A DNA stretch of 44,083 nt from positions 1 through 44,083 of the forward strand of contig JAHECK010000010.1 in the NCBI GenBank assembly GCA_024641785.1, in the 5' to 3' direction. A program made the translations under genes and the position numbers. Each line of letters starts with the position of its first letter. Within the stretch, counting starts at the first letter, position 1. Origin of the DNA: Flavobacteriales bacterium. GTDB lineage: Bacteria; Bacteroidota; Bacteroidia; Flavobacteriales_D; JAHECK01. Below the pieces are notes generated by a model, which saw only the letters and a program-made list of their open reading frames with translations, was not told the origin of the DNA and did not search any database. Below are positions 9,446-18,785 of the stretch, piece by piece.

Positions 9446-11175
9446 GAAATAGCATATATATCATATTAATTCCATTAGTCATTGGAGCTTGTGCCACATC
9501 GAAAACACAAAGTTCTAAAGAAAAAGAGTCCCAAAATTCGGTGCTCAATTATGAGCAGCAATCTCAAGTAATTAAAATGCTATTTGATGGAGAAAAAGCA
9601 GAATTAAAAGGAAATGCTACAAAAGCGATTTCATATTATCGTGAATGTGTCGAAATAGATCCAAATAATCCAATAGGCTATTTCAAATTGGCAACCGTTT
9701 ACCACTCCATGGGAAATTATCCTTTTGCAGTTTCCAGGATAAATGAAGCGATCCGCATCGATCCAAATAACAAGTGGTATTATTTATTGCTTACACAAAG
9801 CTATTTAGCGATGTCAGATTTCCCAAAAGCTACCGAATCGATTAAGAAAGTAATAGAATTAGAACCTGATAATATTGAATATCAATTGGAGCTTGTAGAA
9901 TTATATGCTCAACAAAATAAATTTGATAAAGCAATACAGACTTTAGATGAGGTTGAAAAGAGGTATGGAAGTAATCCTGAGTTTAATATTCGAAAGCAAG
10001 AATTTTATATGTCTAATGGTCAGTCAGATAAAGCGATCGAAACGTGTAAATTACTCATTCAACAATATCCTGATCAACCTAATTTTTACGGCTTATTGGC
10101 GATATTGTATGAGAGTATAGGAGATAAGGAGAATGAGTTTCTTATGTATAAAAAATTAGTTGAGCTCGACCCTGAAAACGGATTAGCTCATTTAAAACTT
10201 TCAGGCATTTACCAGGAAAGAGAAAATAAAGAAATGTCAGAAGCTGAGATGAAAGAAGTTTTTAAGAGTAGGGATCTGGATATTGAAGTAAAAGTAAATG
10301 TATTGACTCAATATTATGAAAAACTACAATTCGATAATACAATATGGCCCTATGTAGAAGAATTATTGATCAATATGGAATTGGCAAATCCAAATGATGC
10401 AAGAACATATAGTGTTTACAGCGATTTTTTAACACTCCAACAATCCTACGAACCGGCTAGAGAGTATCTTTTAAAATCACTTGAAATTAAACAAGATCGA
10501 TTTTTAGTTTGGAATCAACTTATTCTTTTAGATTCTCAATTGGCCGATTGGAAAGCTATGGCTGAGCATAGTGAAGAAGCGTTATCCCTCTTCCCATCTA
10601 ACCCTGCACTATATTATTATCAAGGGATTGCCTATTTTCAATTAAAGCAATACGATGACGCAATAGAAATATTAGAAACCGGTAAAATGATAATCTTTAA
10701 AAGCGAAAGTGGAATCGTCGACTTTTATATCTTACTTGGAGATTCATATAATGCCATTAAAAAGTATAATAAATCTGATGAAAATTATGAATTAGCATTA
10801 AAGGTTAATCCGGATAATCCTTATGTTCTTAATAATTTCGCTTATTATCTTTCGTTAAGAAAGGATAAGCTGGAAAGAGCAGAGAAAATGGCTAAACGAG
10901 CGGTAGAACTTGAGCCCAACCAATATAATTATCAGGATACTTATGGATGGGTATTGTTTCAAGCGGGAAAATATGAGGAAGCAGTATTTTGGCTAAATAG
11001 TGCCGTTAATAATGGAGGGAGAGTGAATGGGGAAATTGTGGAACATTTAGGTGATGCCCTTTATAAAACCGGAAAAAGTGATGAAGCTCTTGAAAAATGG
11101 AAGGAAGCAAAGCAGATCGGGGATGCTTCTGCTTTAATTGATGAAAAAATCAGGACCGCTAGTTATGTGGAATAA
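9442..11175 (+). CDS. TPR-repeat lipoprotein
   Basis: 577 residues. The signal peptide MRNSIYIILIPLVIGAC carries a lipobox (cysteine 17), so the protein should be lipid-anchored facing the periplasm. Most of the rest is tetratricopeptide repeats: AISYYRECVEIDPNNPIGYF near 62 and VSRINEAIRIDPNNKWYYLL near 98 are classic, with further repeats near 131, 200, 360-400 and 440-560. Such scaffolds bind partner proteins; no catalytic domain is present. It is translationally coupled to the nucleotidyltransferase and followed immediately by the DUF4292 lipoprotein. This order recurs in Bacteroidota (from memory). Function unknown, probably envelope assembly. Confidence 0.82.
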   Translation: MRNSIYIILIPLVIGACATSKTQSSKEKESQNSVLNYEQQSQVIKMLFDGEKAELKGNATKAISYYRECVEIDPNNPIGYFKLATVYHSMGNYPFAVSRINEAIRIDPNNKWYYLLLTQSYLAMSDFPKATESIKKVIELEPDNIEYQLELVELYAQQNKFDKAIQTLDEVEKRYGSNPEFNIRKQEFYMSNGQSDKAIETCKLLIQQYPDQPNFYGLLAILYESIGDKENEFLMYKKLVELDPENGLAHLKLSGIYQERENKEMSEAEMKEVFKSRDLDIEVKVNVLTQYYEKLQFDNTIWPYVEELLINMELANPNDARTYSVYSDFLTLQQSYEPAREYLLKSLEIKQDRFLVWNQLILLDSQLADWKAMAEHSEEALSLFPSNPALYYYQGIAYFQLKQYDDAIEILETGKMIIFKSESGIVDFYILLGDSYNAIKKYNKSDENYELALKVNPDNPYVLNNFAYYLSLRKDKLERAEKMAKRAVELEPNQYNYQDTYGWVLFQAGKYEEAVFWLNSAVNNGGRVNGEIVEHLGDALYKTGKSDEALEKWKEAKQIGDASALIDEKIRTASYVE

Positions 11176-11176
11176 A

Positions 11177-12067
11177 ATGAGCAGATATATAGTCTACATA
11201 TTATTTTTATTCTTGCTCATTTTTAGCTCATGCGCTAAGAAAAAAGCCCTTGAAGGGGGTGAAAAACTCACTTCAAAATCGTTAAAATTTCTTCAAATGG
11301 AAATTGAAGAAAATCGATTAGAGTATGAAACATTTAATGCAAGGTTTAGTGCCAAAACAGATATTAATAATGAAAAACTAAGCTTTAAAGGAAGCTTAAA
11401 AATAAAGCGTGACTCTATTATTTGGCTTTCATTAACAAAGCTTGGCGGTGTTGAAATGATCCGTCTAGTTCTCACTAAAGATTCAATCAAGTTTATAAAT
11501 AAGTGGGATAAGGAATATTACTTAGGTACTATCGATAAGATTAATAGGCTGGAAAATGTAGAATTGAGCTATTTTCAAATTCAAGATCTATTATTAGGGG
11601 AATTAATTGAATATAATCCGGAAGAAAAATTTAATACAAGTCATGATAATAGTACCTATTTATTGACAAGTAGAAACAAATCAAATATTAGAAAAGCAAG
11701 TACTATTACAGAAGGGGATAGTATAATGGAAATAGATTTTGAAGATAAAAAATTACAAAAGGCTTTAGAGAAAAATTCAGAAAGCGATTTCATTATTAAA
11801 AATTATTATTTGCTGCCTGATAGTTATTGGTTGGCTCGCCAAACGATCAATATAGTTGATGTGCAACAAGCATTAGATATAATTTATAATGATTATTTAA
11901 TTATTGAAGAAAAATATCCCTTTGCGATGAATCAATTTATTAGAATTGCTTCTGAAAAAAAATCGAGTAGAATAGAAATAGCCTATTCTGAAATACAATT
12001 TAATAGAGATGATAGTTACCCATTTAAGATAAGTTCTAAATATGAGCCAATTAAAAAACGGAATTAG
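11177..12067 (+). CDS. DUF4292 lipoprotein
   Basis: 296 residues from the ATG at 11177, which begins directly after the previous stop and gives a clean lipoprotein signal (MSRYIVYILFLFLLIFSSC). Starts at 11138 or 11165 would overlap the TPR gene and add residues before the signal. The mature part has the features of DUF4292: FNARFSAKTDINNEKLSFKG, SLKIKRDSIIWLSLT, then EMIRLVLTKDSIKFINK. This is a beta-rich fold resembling LolA/LolB-type lipoprotein carriers, so a role in outer-membrane lipoprotein handling is plausible but inferred. The 3' end overlaps the next gene by 26 bases. Confidence 0.78.
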   Translation: MSRYIVYILFLFLLIFSSCAKKKALEGGEKLTSKSLKFLQMEIEENRLEYETFNARFSAKTDINNEKLSFKGSLKIKRDSIIWLSLTKLGGVEMIRLVLTKDSIKFINKWDKEYYLGTIDKINRLENVELSYFQIQDLLLGELIEYNPEEKFNTSHDNSTYLLTSRNKSNIRKASTITEGDSIMEIDFEDKKLQKALEKNSESDFIIKNYYLLPDSYWLARQTINIVDVQQALDIIYNDYLIIEEKYPFAMNQFIRIASEKKSSRIEIAYSEIQFNRDDSYPFKISSKYEPIKKRN

Positions 12068-13256
12068 TTTTTTTCTTTTTTTCATTTTTGGAAACCTGTG
12101 CTTATTGGGTCAGGGAAAAGAAGAATTGCAAAAAGAAAGGAATGAACTCAATAAAAAGATTGAATTAACAAATCAATTAATTAAGGACACCCAAAAAGAA
12201 AAGTCGAATACACAGCAGACCTTATTACTTCTTAATAAGAAAGTAGGTTATAGAGACCAGTTGATTTCAAACTACGGTAAAGAATCTCGTGAACTGGAAA
12301 GGCAAATTGATGGAAATAAAAAGGAAATTGCCAACCTGGAAGTTGAATTAGCCTCCCTCAAAAAAGAGTATGCCCATTTAATTAGACAAGCCTATAAAAA
12401 TAGAGATAGTTATGATCAGCTCATGTTTATCTTTTCGGCACAATCATTTAATCAAGCATATAAACGAATGAAATTTATTCAGCAATACACACTATATCGC
12501 CAAAAACAAGCTGAATTAATTAAATCGAAAAGCCTTGAAATAGTTGAATTAAATGCAGCCCTTGAAATTAAAGTACAGGAAAAAAGAACCTTAGCGTCTA
12601 AAGTAGCTGAAGAAAAGAACAGTCTTCAGTCGGATGTGGATAAGCAAAAAGTAGCCTTAAATAGCCTTCAGCAAAATGAAAAGGAGCTTAAAAAACAATT
12701 AAGAGAACAAGAAGATCAAAGAAAGAACCTTAATAAGGCGATAGATCGAATCATAGCTGAAGAGATTAAGAAATCAAAAAAAGATAATGCTGGTAATTTT
12801 ACCTTAACTCCTGAGGCGAAAGAATTATCGGATAATTTTGCCAAAAATAAAGGGAAATTACCCTGGCCTGTTGAAAAAGGACTTATTACAGGTGCGTTTG
12901 GAATTCATGATCATGCCTTTTTACCAGGAATAAAGGTGGAAAATAATGGAATTGATATTACTACAGAAAAGGGTTCCGGGGTGCGGACTGTATTCAACGG
13001 AAGTGTTTCTGCTATTCTGGACTTTAAAGACATGGGTAAAGCAGTAATTATAAATCATGGGGCATACCGTACCGTTTACAGTAATTTAAAAGAAGTATTT
13101 GTTGCAAAAGGTCAAAAGGTGGATACGAAACAATTGTTGGGAACAGTGATGACCAATGTGCAAAGCGGAAAAACAGATTCTCATTTTGAAATTCTATATA
13201 TCGATTCTAAAGGAGAATTTTTAAAACAAAACCCTGCCCTTTGGATCGCCAGATAA
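12042..13256 (+). CDS. EnvC-like murein hydrolase activator (coiled coil plus degenerate LytM/M23 domain)
   Basis: 404 residues: signal peptide (to about GQG, residue 24), a long coiled coil at about 25-250 rich in Lys, Glu and Gln, and a C-terminal LytM/peptidase M23 domain at 285-400. The M23 zinc site is damaged. HxGID reads NNGID, the catalytic YxHL reads YSNL, and HxH reads DSH, leaving only the Asp and last His. Loss of these ligands is what defines EnvC/NlpD-type activators, which switch on amidases that split septal peptidoglycan instead of cutting it themselves. It therefore probably acts in cell separation. It overlaps the DUF4292 gene by 26 bases. Confidence 0.87.
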   Translation: MSQLKNGISFFLFFIFGNLCLLGQGKEELQKERNELNKKIELTNQLIKDTQKEKSNTQQTLLLLNKKVGYRDQLISNYGKESRELERQIDGNKKEIANLEVELASLKKEYAHLIRQAYKNRDSYDQLMFIFSAQSFNQAYKRMKFIQQYTLYRQKQAELIKSKSLEIVELNAALEIKVQEKRTLASKVAEEKNSLQSDVDKQKVALNSLQQNEKELKKQLREQEDQRKNLNKAIDRIIAEEIKKSKKDNAGNFTLTPEAKELSDNFAKNKGKLPWPVEKGLITGAFGIHDHAFLPGIKVENNGIDITTEKGSGVRTVFNGSVSAILDFKDMGKAVIINHGAYRTVYSNLKEVFVAKGQKVDTKQLLGTVMTNVQSGKTDSHFEILYIDSKGEFLKQNPALWIAR

Positions 13257-13401
13257 TTGCCGGAATGGGTTGATAGGGTGTTTTCTACTACAAATTTCGC
13301 TAATTAAAGGCGATTAAATACTAATTAACGGCAGCAAACTACATTTTATTGGTTTTTAATTTACCCTCAAAATAGTTTATAAAATATTAAAAATCAGATA
13401 G

Positions 13402-13430
13402 ATATGATTTAATTAGCAAAATAATCATAT
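13402..13430. repeat. Inverted repeat upstream of the SPOR-like gene
   Basis: Perfect 8-base arms ATATGATT (13402-13409) and AATCATAT (13423-13430) with centres 21 bases apart, two helical turns. This geometry suits a dimeric regulator, but no regulator is identified. The 13257-13509 gap otherwise shows no gene and no clear -7 box. Confidence 0.35.
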
Positions 13431-13509
13431 AAATAACGGTATTATTTCATCAATTAAGTAAACCATTTACTATCCAAAAGCGTAAACGCAATGACAAACC
13501 TACAAAGTC

Positions 13510-14151
13510 ATGAAAAGAATTGTATTAGTATCCGTATTAATTACCGCTTTTCAGTTATGCGCTTACGCCTGGCCTAATAATTTAATATTCACCCTAAAAC
13601 CCAATAACATTGAATTATTGGATAAAATTAAAACAGATCTCCCCAAGTTCACTGAAAAAGATGGACAGACCTATTTAGGTAAGTTTATTCATCCCGACAT
13701 TGCGAAAATGGCACAAAAGGAACTGGAGAGTAAAGGATTTCCTACAGAAGTATTAGCTTTCTTTAGAGCTCGGCAAATCCCAATGGAAGATGCATTGAGT
13801 TTAGTAGAGAATTTAAATTCACAAGAAGAGAATACCATGTTATCCGGAACAAAAGGATCAAGCCAAGGTGCTTTTAAAGTAAGTAGTGTTAAAGATGTTA
13901 ATAGTGCCTATTTTACGATCCAAGTTGGAATGTATTCTAAATCAAGGAAGGATAATTTCGATATTGAAGTGAGAGAATTACAAGTCAATGATAATTTCTA
14001 TTATTTCTATGGTAAATATGAAACGATTGAAAAAGGGAATGAAATTTTATCAGAGCTAAAAGAAAAAGGATTTAATGATGCCTTTATAACCGGATTTAGT
14101 TTAGGTCAGAAAATGAATGCTGAATTACTTGAGAAATTACTCAAGTCCTGA
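13510..14151 (+). CDS. Exported SPOR-like protein
   Basis: 213 residues with a signal peptide (MKRIVLVSVLITAFQLCAYA). Two SPOR-type segments seem present. A C-terminal one at about 134-200 contains YFTIQVGMYSK, then FYYFYGKYETIEKGNEILSE and GFNDAFITGF. A weaker N-terminal one spans about 55-80 (TYLGKFIHPDIAKMAQKELE, then GFPTEVLAF). SPOR domains bind denuded septal peptidoglycan strands, which fits the EnvC-like neighbour upstream. It is the last gene of the rightward envelope block and is closed by a strong terminator. Domain assignment is by pattern only. Confidence 0.7.
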   Translation: MKRIVLVSVLITAFQLCAYAWPNNLIFTLKPNNIELLDKIKTDLPKFTEKDGQTYLGKFIHPDIAKMAQKELESKGFPTEVLAFFRARQIPMEDALSLVENLNSQEENTMLSGTKGSSQGAFKVSSVKDVNSAYFTIQVGMYSKSRKDNFDIEVRELQVNDNFYYFYGKYETIEKGNEILSELKEKGFNDAFITGFSLGQKMNAELLEKLLKS

Positions 14152-14173
14152 CGAATAAGATCATTAAAATAGT

Positions 14174-14210
14174 AAAAGGGGAGAATTCGTTTTCCCCTTT
14201 ATTTTTTTTT
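14174..14210 (+). terminator. Rho-independent terminator between convergent genes
   Basis: Stem AAAGGGGA (14175-14182) pairs with TCCCCTTT (14193-14200), followed by a nine-T run at 14202-14210. On the minus strand the hairpin is followed by a looser T-rich stretch, so it may also stop the SUF operon, whose last stop codon it touches. Confidence 0.85.
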
Positions 14211-14702
14211 GTAAACAGGAACCGCAGAACAGGGCTCTCCAAACATTAATGATTTTACAACAGGTGTTAATTTTAAAGTTAGGTTCAAATAAGCTTCTTC
14301 TGCGATCGCTTCATCCGAACAGCCTTTAATGATCACCCTTTCGTCATTATATTGAGATAGATCAACGGAATCGATCTCATTTAGTAATAATTGCTTTTCT
14401 AATTCTTTCCGATCTCCAAAAACAACTCTTTTTGCAATACCTGATAACTTTGAAGCGATAAGCATATATGCCCAATTTGGGACGATTGCATCTGCAGAAC
14501 AGGTTACATTTACAAATTGATCATTGAATAAAGTCCAGTCGGTTTCTTTTATATAGAGTCTGAATTCACTCTCTCGTAACACCAATTCCTGAAAAAGTAA
14601 TTTCTTTAGATCTATCTCGGATCTGATTCCTGATGGCTTTAATTTTTCGAGATCTATGGTCTTAATTCCACTATCTGCTACACGGTTTACAATCTCTTCC
14701 AT
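14199..14702 (-). CDS. DUF2480 protein at the end of the SUF operon
   Basis: 167 residues, soluble, matching the Bacteroidota DUF2480 pattern: IKTIDLEKLKPSGIRSEIDL near 14, FVNVTCSADAIVPNWAYML near 63, VFGDRKELE near 94, and VIIKGCSDEAIAEEAY near 123. Both cysteines sit in conserved-looking turns. The function is not established. Its position directly after the DUF59 gene (nine bases) and its operon with all SUF genes suggest a role in iron-sulfur assembly or delivery (inference). Confidence 0.82.
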   Translation of the reverse strand: MEEIVNRVADSGIKTIDLEKLKPSGIRSEIDLKKLLFQELVLRESEFRLYIKETDWTLFNDQFVNVTCSADAIVPNWAYMLIASKLSGIAKRVVFGDRKELEKQLLLNEIDSVDLSQYNDERVIIKGCSDEAIAEEAYLNLTLKLTPVVKSLMFGEPCSAVPVYKKK

Positions 14703-14711
14703 CTTATTATA

Positions 14712-15026
14712 TTACATAAAACCTAGTTCAAACTTAGCTTCCTCGCTCATCATGTCTTTATCCCAAGGAGGATCGAAAATTAAATTTATTTCTACCTTTT
14801 GTAATCCCTCAATAAGCTCAATTTTATTTTTCACTTCCAGAGGAAGCGATTCCGCCACAGGACAATTAGGACTTGTTAAAGTCATATCGACATCTACATT
14901 AGAATGATCATCGATCCGGATATCATAGATCAAGCCCAGTTCGTAAATATTAACAGGAATTTCAGGATCATATATTGTTTTGATCACATTGATTATAGAA
15001 TCCTCAATAATTTTCTTGTCCATCAT
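14712..15026 (-). CDS. SUF-associated DUF59/MIP18 family protein (SufT/PaaD-like)
   Basis: 104 residues covering a single DUF59 domain: IYDPEIPVNIYELGLIYDI at 17-35, DVDMTLTSPNCPVAESLP at 45-62 with the conserved cysteine, and FDPPWDKDMMSEEAK near 83. Members help load or carry iron-sulfur clusters to target proteins. Its ATG overlaps the sufE stop by four bases, so it is translationally coupled. It resembles the SUF-linked class more than phenylacetate PaaD because it sits inside the SUF operon and no phenylacetate genes are near. Confidence 0.9.
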   Translation of the reverse strand: MMDKKIIEDSIINVIKTIYDPEIPVNIYELGLIYDIRIDDHSNVDVDMTLTSPNCPVAESLPLEVKNKIELIEGLQKVEINLIFDPPWDKDMMSEEAKFELGFM

Positions 15027-15448
15027 ATGCTTGATTTATGTTGAAGTCCTATAGCATATAGCTTCATTTTTTTTATCATACTGATCAGCCCGTTTGCCCG
15101 TGTTGGTGATAAATGTTCTTTTAATCCGATCTCATCAATAAATTGCAGGTCAGAATTTATTATTTCTTCCGGACTTAGCCCGTCCAAAGCCTGAATTAAT
15201 AATGCGATGATTCCTTTTGTTATTATTGCGTCACTATCTGCTTCGAAATGGACTAAACCATCTTCTTTCCATGCATGCAACCATACCTGACTTTGACAAC
15301 CTCTGATCCGGTACTCATCATTCATAAAGTCTTTATTAATAGGCTTGAGTTCTTTCCCTAGGTCGATGATGTACTCGTACTTTTCCATCCAATCAGAAAA
15401 AATAGAGAACTCCTCGATTATTTCCCTTTCTCTTTCCTTTAAACTCAT
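15023..15448 (-). CDS. sufE: SufE sulfur acceptor
   Basis: 141 residues, the normal SufE length. SufE takes the persulfide sulfur from SufS and passes it to the SufBCD scaffold. The acceptor cysteine is in YRIRGCQSQVW at residue 51, the same number as in E. coli SufE. Other family marks are EFSIFSDWMEKYEYIIDLGK near 13 and SPTRANGL near 115. The start overlaps the sufS stop by four bases and the end overlaps the DUF59 gene by four. Confidence 0.95.
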   Translation of the reverse strand: MSLKEREREIIEEFSIFSDWMEKYEYIIDLGKELKPINKDFMNDEYRIRGCQSQVWLHAWKEDGLVHFEADSDAIITKGIIALLIQALDGLSPEEIINSDLQFIDEIGLKEHLSPTRANGLISMIKKMKLYAIGLQHKSSI

Positions 15449-16689
15449 TTCTTCAATATTTTAACTGCTCTATTAAGCGCACTAATAAACAAATCAATTT
15501 CTTCTTTTGTATTATAAAAGGTAAAAGATGCTCTAACAGTTCCGGGTATACAAAAACGATCCATTAAAGGTTGAGTACAATGGTGTCCGGTTCTCACAGC
15601 AATACCCATTTTATCTAAAAGCGTTCCAATATCGTAAGGATGGATCCCTTCGATTAAAAATGAAATAACAGACGCTTTATTTTTCGACTGACCATAAAAT
15701 TGAATTCCATCAATTTGCTCCAATTGATGAGTAGCATAATTTAATAGTTCATTTTCATAAGCCAATAGCTCCTTTCTATCAAAAGAATTCAAGTAATCAA
15801 TTGCAGCTCCAAGACCTATTGCTCCTTCAATATTGGGAGTGCCTGCCTCAAATTTATAAGGAAGATCCGCATAAGTAGAGGACTCAAAACGAACCTCTTT
15901 TATCATTTCTCCACCACCCTGGTAAGGGGGCATAGAATCAAGAATTTCAGTTTTAGCATAAAGAATCCCAATTCCGGTAGGGGCAAACATCTTATGACCC
16001 GAAAATGCATAAAAGTCACAATCCAGATCACTAACATCAACATCTAAATGAGGAACGGCCTGTGCGCCATCAATAAGCACTAAGGCATTTTTAGAATGCG
16101 CATAAGCGATCATTTCTTTAATTGGATTGATCGTTCCTAAAGTGTTCGAAATATGATTGATCGCGAGCATTTTAGTTTTAGACGACCAGCTGTTTTTAAA
16201 AGCTTCCAAATCGATCGACCCATCATTTAATACGGGTATTATTTTTAATAAAGCGCCTCGTTCCTCGCAAATTAACTGCCATGGAACGATGTTCGAATGG
16301 TGTTCCATTCCTGAAATTAGCACTTCATCGCCCGGATTTAAATTTTTTCTACCCCAGCTTTGGGCAACTAAATTGATCGAATCGGTAGTTCCTTTGGTGA
16401 AAATGATCGAAGTATTATCCTTCGCCTTTATAAAATGTTGAATTTTTATCCTTGCATTTTCAAATGCTTCAGTTGCCTGTTGACTTAAATAATGTGCTCC
16501 TCTGTGCACATTTGCATTTTGAGTAAAATAGTATTTTTCAATCGCCTCAATTACTTGTTTTGGTTTTTGAGAGGTAGCTCCATTATCAAAATATACCAAT
16601 GGCTTATCATAAACCATAGTAGAAAGTATTGGAAAATCTTTCCGAATACTATCTATAGAAAGCGATTCTATTTTTGTTTTTAGGATCAT
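15445..16689 (-). CDS. sufS: SufS cysteine desulfurase
   Basis: 414 residues, a class V PLP aminotransferase fold of the usual length. It converts L-cysteine to alanine and leaves a persulfide for SufE. PLP lysine is Lys233 in FSGHKMFAPTGIG; histidines in GMEHHSNIVPW stack on the cofactor; the persulfide cysteine is Cys371 in VRTGHHCTQPLM. The RTGHHCTQP form and short cysteine loop mark the SufS (group II) type rather than IscS. Start overlaps the sufD stop at 16689 by one base. Confidence 0.96.
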   Translation of the reverse strand: MILKTKIESLSIDSIRKDFPILSTMVYDKPLVYFDNGATSQKPKQVIEAIEKYYFTQNANVHRGAHYLSQQATEAFENARIKIQHFIKAKDNTSIIFTKGTTDSINLVAQSWGRKNLNPGDEVLISGMEHHSNIVPWQLICEERGALLKIIPVLNDGSIDLEAFKNSWSSKTKMLAINHISNTLGTINPIKEMIAYAHSKNALVLIDGAQAVPHLDVDVSDLDCDFYAFSGHKMFAPTGIGILYAKTEILDSMPPYQGGGEMIKEVRFESSTYADLPYKFEAGTPNIEGAIGLGAAIDYLNSFDRKELLAYENELLNYATHQLEQIDGIQFYGQSKNKASVISFLIEGIHPYDIGTLLDKMGIAVRTGHHCTQPLMDRFCIPGTVRASFTFYNTKEEIDLFISALNRAVKILKK

Positions 16690-17990
16690 TACTCAATTTT
16701 CATCATACGAGTTTCTAGGTAATATTTTCCTAATTCTCGTATTTCTTCATTATCTATTTTAGCAAGTACTTCATCCATAAAGGCGTGGATAAGCATATTC
16801 CTTGCTTTATCTATTCCAATACCTCTTGCTTGTAAATAAAATAGCGCTTCCGTATCAAAATCTCCTGTGGCAGACCCATGGGAACACTTTACATCATCGG
16901 CATAAATTTCTAATTCAGGTTTTGAATACATTCTGGCAGAATCATCCATCAGGATGTTTGAATTATTAAGATATGCGTTCGTTTGCTGTGCTTTTTGATC
17001 AACAAAAATTTTACCGTTAAAGATAGCGCTCGATTTCTTAAAAAGAATTCCTTTATAGACCTCTTCTGAAAAACCTCTTACATTTTGATGATCCAATAGG
17101 GTTCGATTATCGATCTGTTCATCTACATCAGGCATAAAACTTCCGTTCATTCTGCTTTCGGTGTCTTTTCCAATTATTTTCGCAAAATGATTATTTCTGA
17201 TTAAGCTATTCTCAAGTGAAAATACATTAGAATTTAATTTTGAAAAGTCTTCTTGAACAAACAGATTTGAATGGATCAAAGCATTTTTACTCCCTTTTTC
17301 AATAAGGGAATAATTTAAAAGGGCATTTTTTCCTATAAAATATTCCGAAACATGATTTGAAAGACAATCCTCTGCATTTAGTTCAAATTGACTTTCTAGA
17401 ATATCGATCTGACTATTTTCTTCGAGTATGATAAGGTTTCTCGTTTGAGCAATATTAGCCTTACCTGTTTGAATATGTAATAAATGAATGGGAGTTTCAG
17501 CGATACTGTCTTTTTTCACCTTAATAAAAACCCCATTACCATGATATACAGTATTAAGGTCATTAAAAAAGGAAGCTTCAATCCCTTTTGAAAAATGCGC
17601 TTCGACATCTCCTCGAAAAAGATCGATTGCCTCGGTCATATTTTGAATAATGACACCATTTTGCTGCTGACTTATCTTCGACAGATCATCTCTGTAAAAA
17701 CCATTTACAAATACGAGCAAATTGGCCTTTAGATCAGCAGACTTAAATTGTTTTAAATCAATTTTATCATTCGATCGAAAACTGCTGTATTTCTTTTTTA
17801 GCCAGGGACTGATCTTGGAGTATTTCCAATCCTCGTCTTTTTTGTTTGGCAAAGAAGTGTTTAAAAGCCGCTCCTTGCTTTCATTAATCTGATCATTTAT
17901 AATCTGATTATTAGTAGCATTTTCAGGAAGAGTTAACTCTTTTAGAAATGCCATAGTACTATTTTGTTGGCTAATAACTGCTGCCTCCAT
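16689..17990 (-). CDS. sufD: SufD scaffold subunit
   Basis: 433 residues. SufD forms the SufBC2D complex on which clusters are built. The C-terminal half carries the SufB/D core: SFMPDVDEQIDNRTLLDHQN near 277, GILFKKSSAIFNGKIFVDQK near 306, and the conserved KCSHGSATGDFDTEALFYL near 368, where the His corresponds to the interface histidine known in SufD. The N-terminus (QNSTMAFLKEL) has a second ATG at residue 13, so the start could be 36 bases shorter; the first ATG has an AAGGAAG purine tract almost touching it. Twelve bases separate it from sufC. Confidence 0.94.
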   Translation of the reverse strand: MEAAVISQQNSTMAFLKELTLPENATNNQIINDQINESKERLLNTSLPNKKDEDWKYSKISPWLKKKYSSFRSNDKIDLKQFKSADLKANLLVFVNGFYRDDLSKISQQQNGVIIQNMTEAIDLFRGDVEAHFSKGIEASFFNDLNTVYHGNGVFIKVKKDSIAETPIHLLHIQTGKANIAQTRNLIILEENSQIDILESQFELNAEDCLSNHVSEYFIGKNALLNYSLIEKGSKNALIHSNLFVQEDFSKLNSNVFSLENSLIRNNHFAKIIGKDTESRMNGSFMPDVDEQIDNRTLLDHQNVRGFSEEVYKGILFKKSSAIFNGKIFVDQKAQQTNAYLNNSNILMDDSARMYSKPELEIYADDVKCSHGSATGDFDTEALFYLQARGIGIDKARNMLIHAFMDEVLAKIDNEEIRELGKYYLETRMMKIE

Positions 17991-18002
17991 TCTTCCTTTT
18001 TT

Positions 18003-18770
18003 TTAATCTGTTATTAGCTCATCTTTTAGCCAGTCGTATCCTTTTTCTTCAAGTTCCAACGCTAATTCTTTAGGCCCCGACTTAATAATTTTGCCATTCC
18101 ATAAAACATGAACAACATCAGGAATTATATAATCAAGCAGACGTTGATAATGAGTAACCACGATACTTGCATTTTTATTAGATTTTAACGTATTCACTCC
18201 ATGAGCAACAATTCGTAAAGCATCGATGTCCAAACCGGAATCTGTTTCATCTAAAATAGAAAGGGTAGGATCGAGCATTGCCATTTGGAAAATCTCATTC
18301 CTTTTTTTCTCTCCACCTGAAAAACCTTCATTTACTGAACGGTTCTTTAATTTATTATCGAGCTCAACCAATTTCGATTTTTCACTGACCATTGCAAGGA
18401 AATCCTTAGCAGCGATAGGGCCTTCCCCTTTATAAGCTCTGATCTCATTTATCGCTGTCTTTAAGAAATTGATGTTTGAAACACCGGGAATTTCTACTGG
18501 ATATTGAAAAGCAAGAAATAATCCTTCACGAGCTCGGTCTTCAGGTTTCATATCAAGTAAGTCTTTCCCTAAATAGTCAACTTCACCTTCTGTAACAATA
18601 TATTCTTCTCTTCCTGCTAATACAGAAGCTAAGGTGCTCTTTCCTGAGCCATTTGGACCCATGATAGCATGGATCTCACCGGCTTTAACTTCGAGGTCGA
18701 TCCCTTTCAATATTTCAGTGCCATCACTTAAAGAGGCATGTAAATTTTTAATCTTTATTATTGTATTCAT
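18003..18770 (-). CDS. sufC: SufC ATPase
   Basis: 255 residues, ABC-type soluble ATPase driving conformational change in the SufBC2D scaffold. Walker A is GPNGSGKST at about 39-47, the signature is the SUF-specific FSGGEKKRNEIFQMA near 150, and Walker B is LSILDETDSGLDIDALR. The Glu in DETDSGLD and the EKKRNE insert distinguish SufC from transport ATPases. ATG at 18770; 15 bases separate it from sufB. Confidence 0.97.
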   Translation of the reverse strand: MNTIIKIKNLHASLSDGTEILKGIDLEVKAGEIHAIMGPNGSGKSTLASVLAGREEYIVTEGEVDYLGKDLLDMKPEDRAREGLFLAFQYPVEIPGVSNINFLKTAINEIRAYKGEGPIAAKDFLAMVSEKSKLVELDNKLKNRSVNEGFSGGEKKRNEIFQMAMLDPTLSILDETDSGLDIDALRIVAHGVNTLKSNKNASIVVTHYQRLLDYIIPDVVHVLWNGKIIKSGPKELALELEEKGYDWLKDELITD

Positions 18771-18785
18771 CTTTTTCTAATATTA

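Noticed and set aside
11138-11176. Earlier start for the DUF4292 gene
   Set aside because: It overlaps the TPR gene and puts charged residues ahead of a clean lipoprotein signal.
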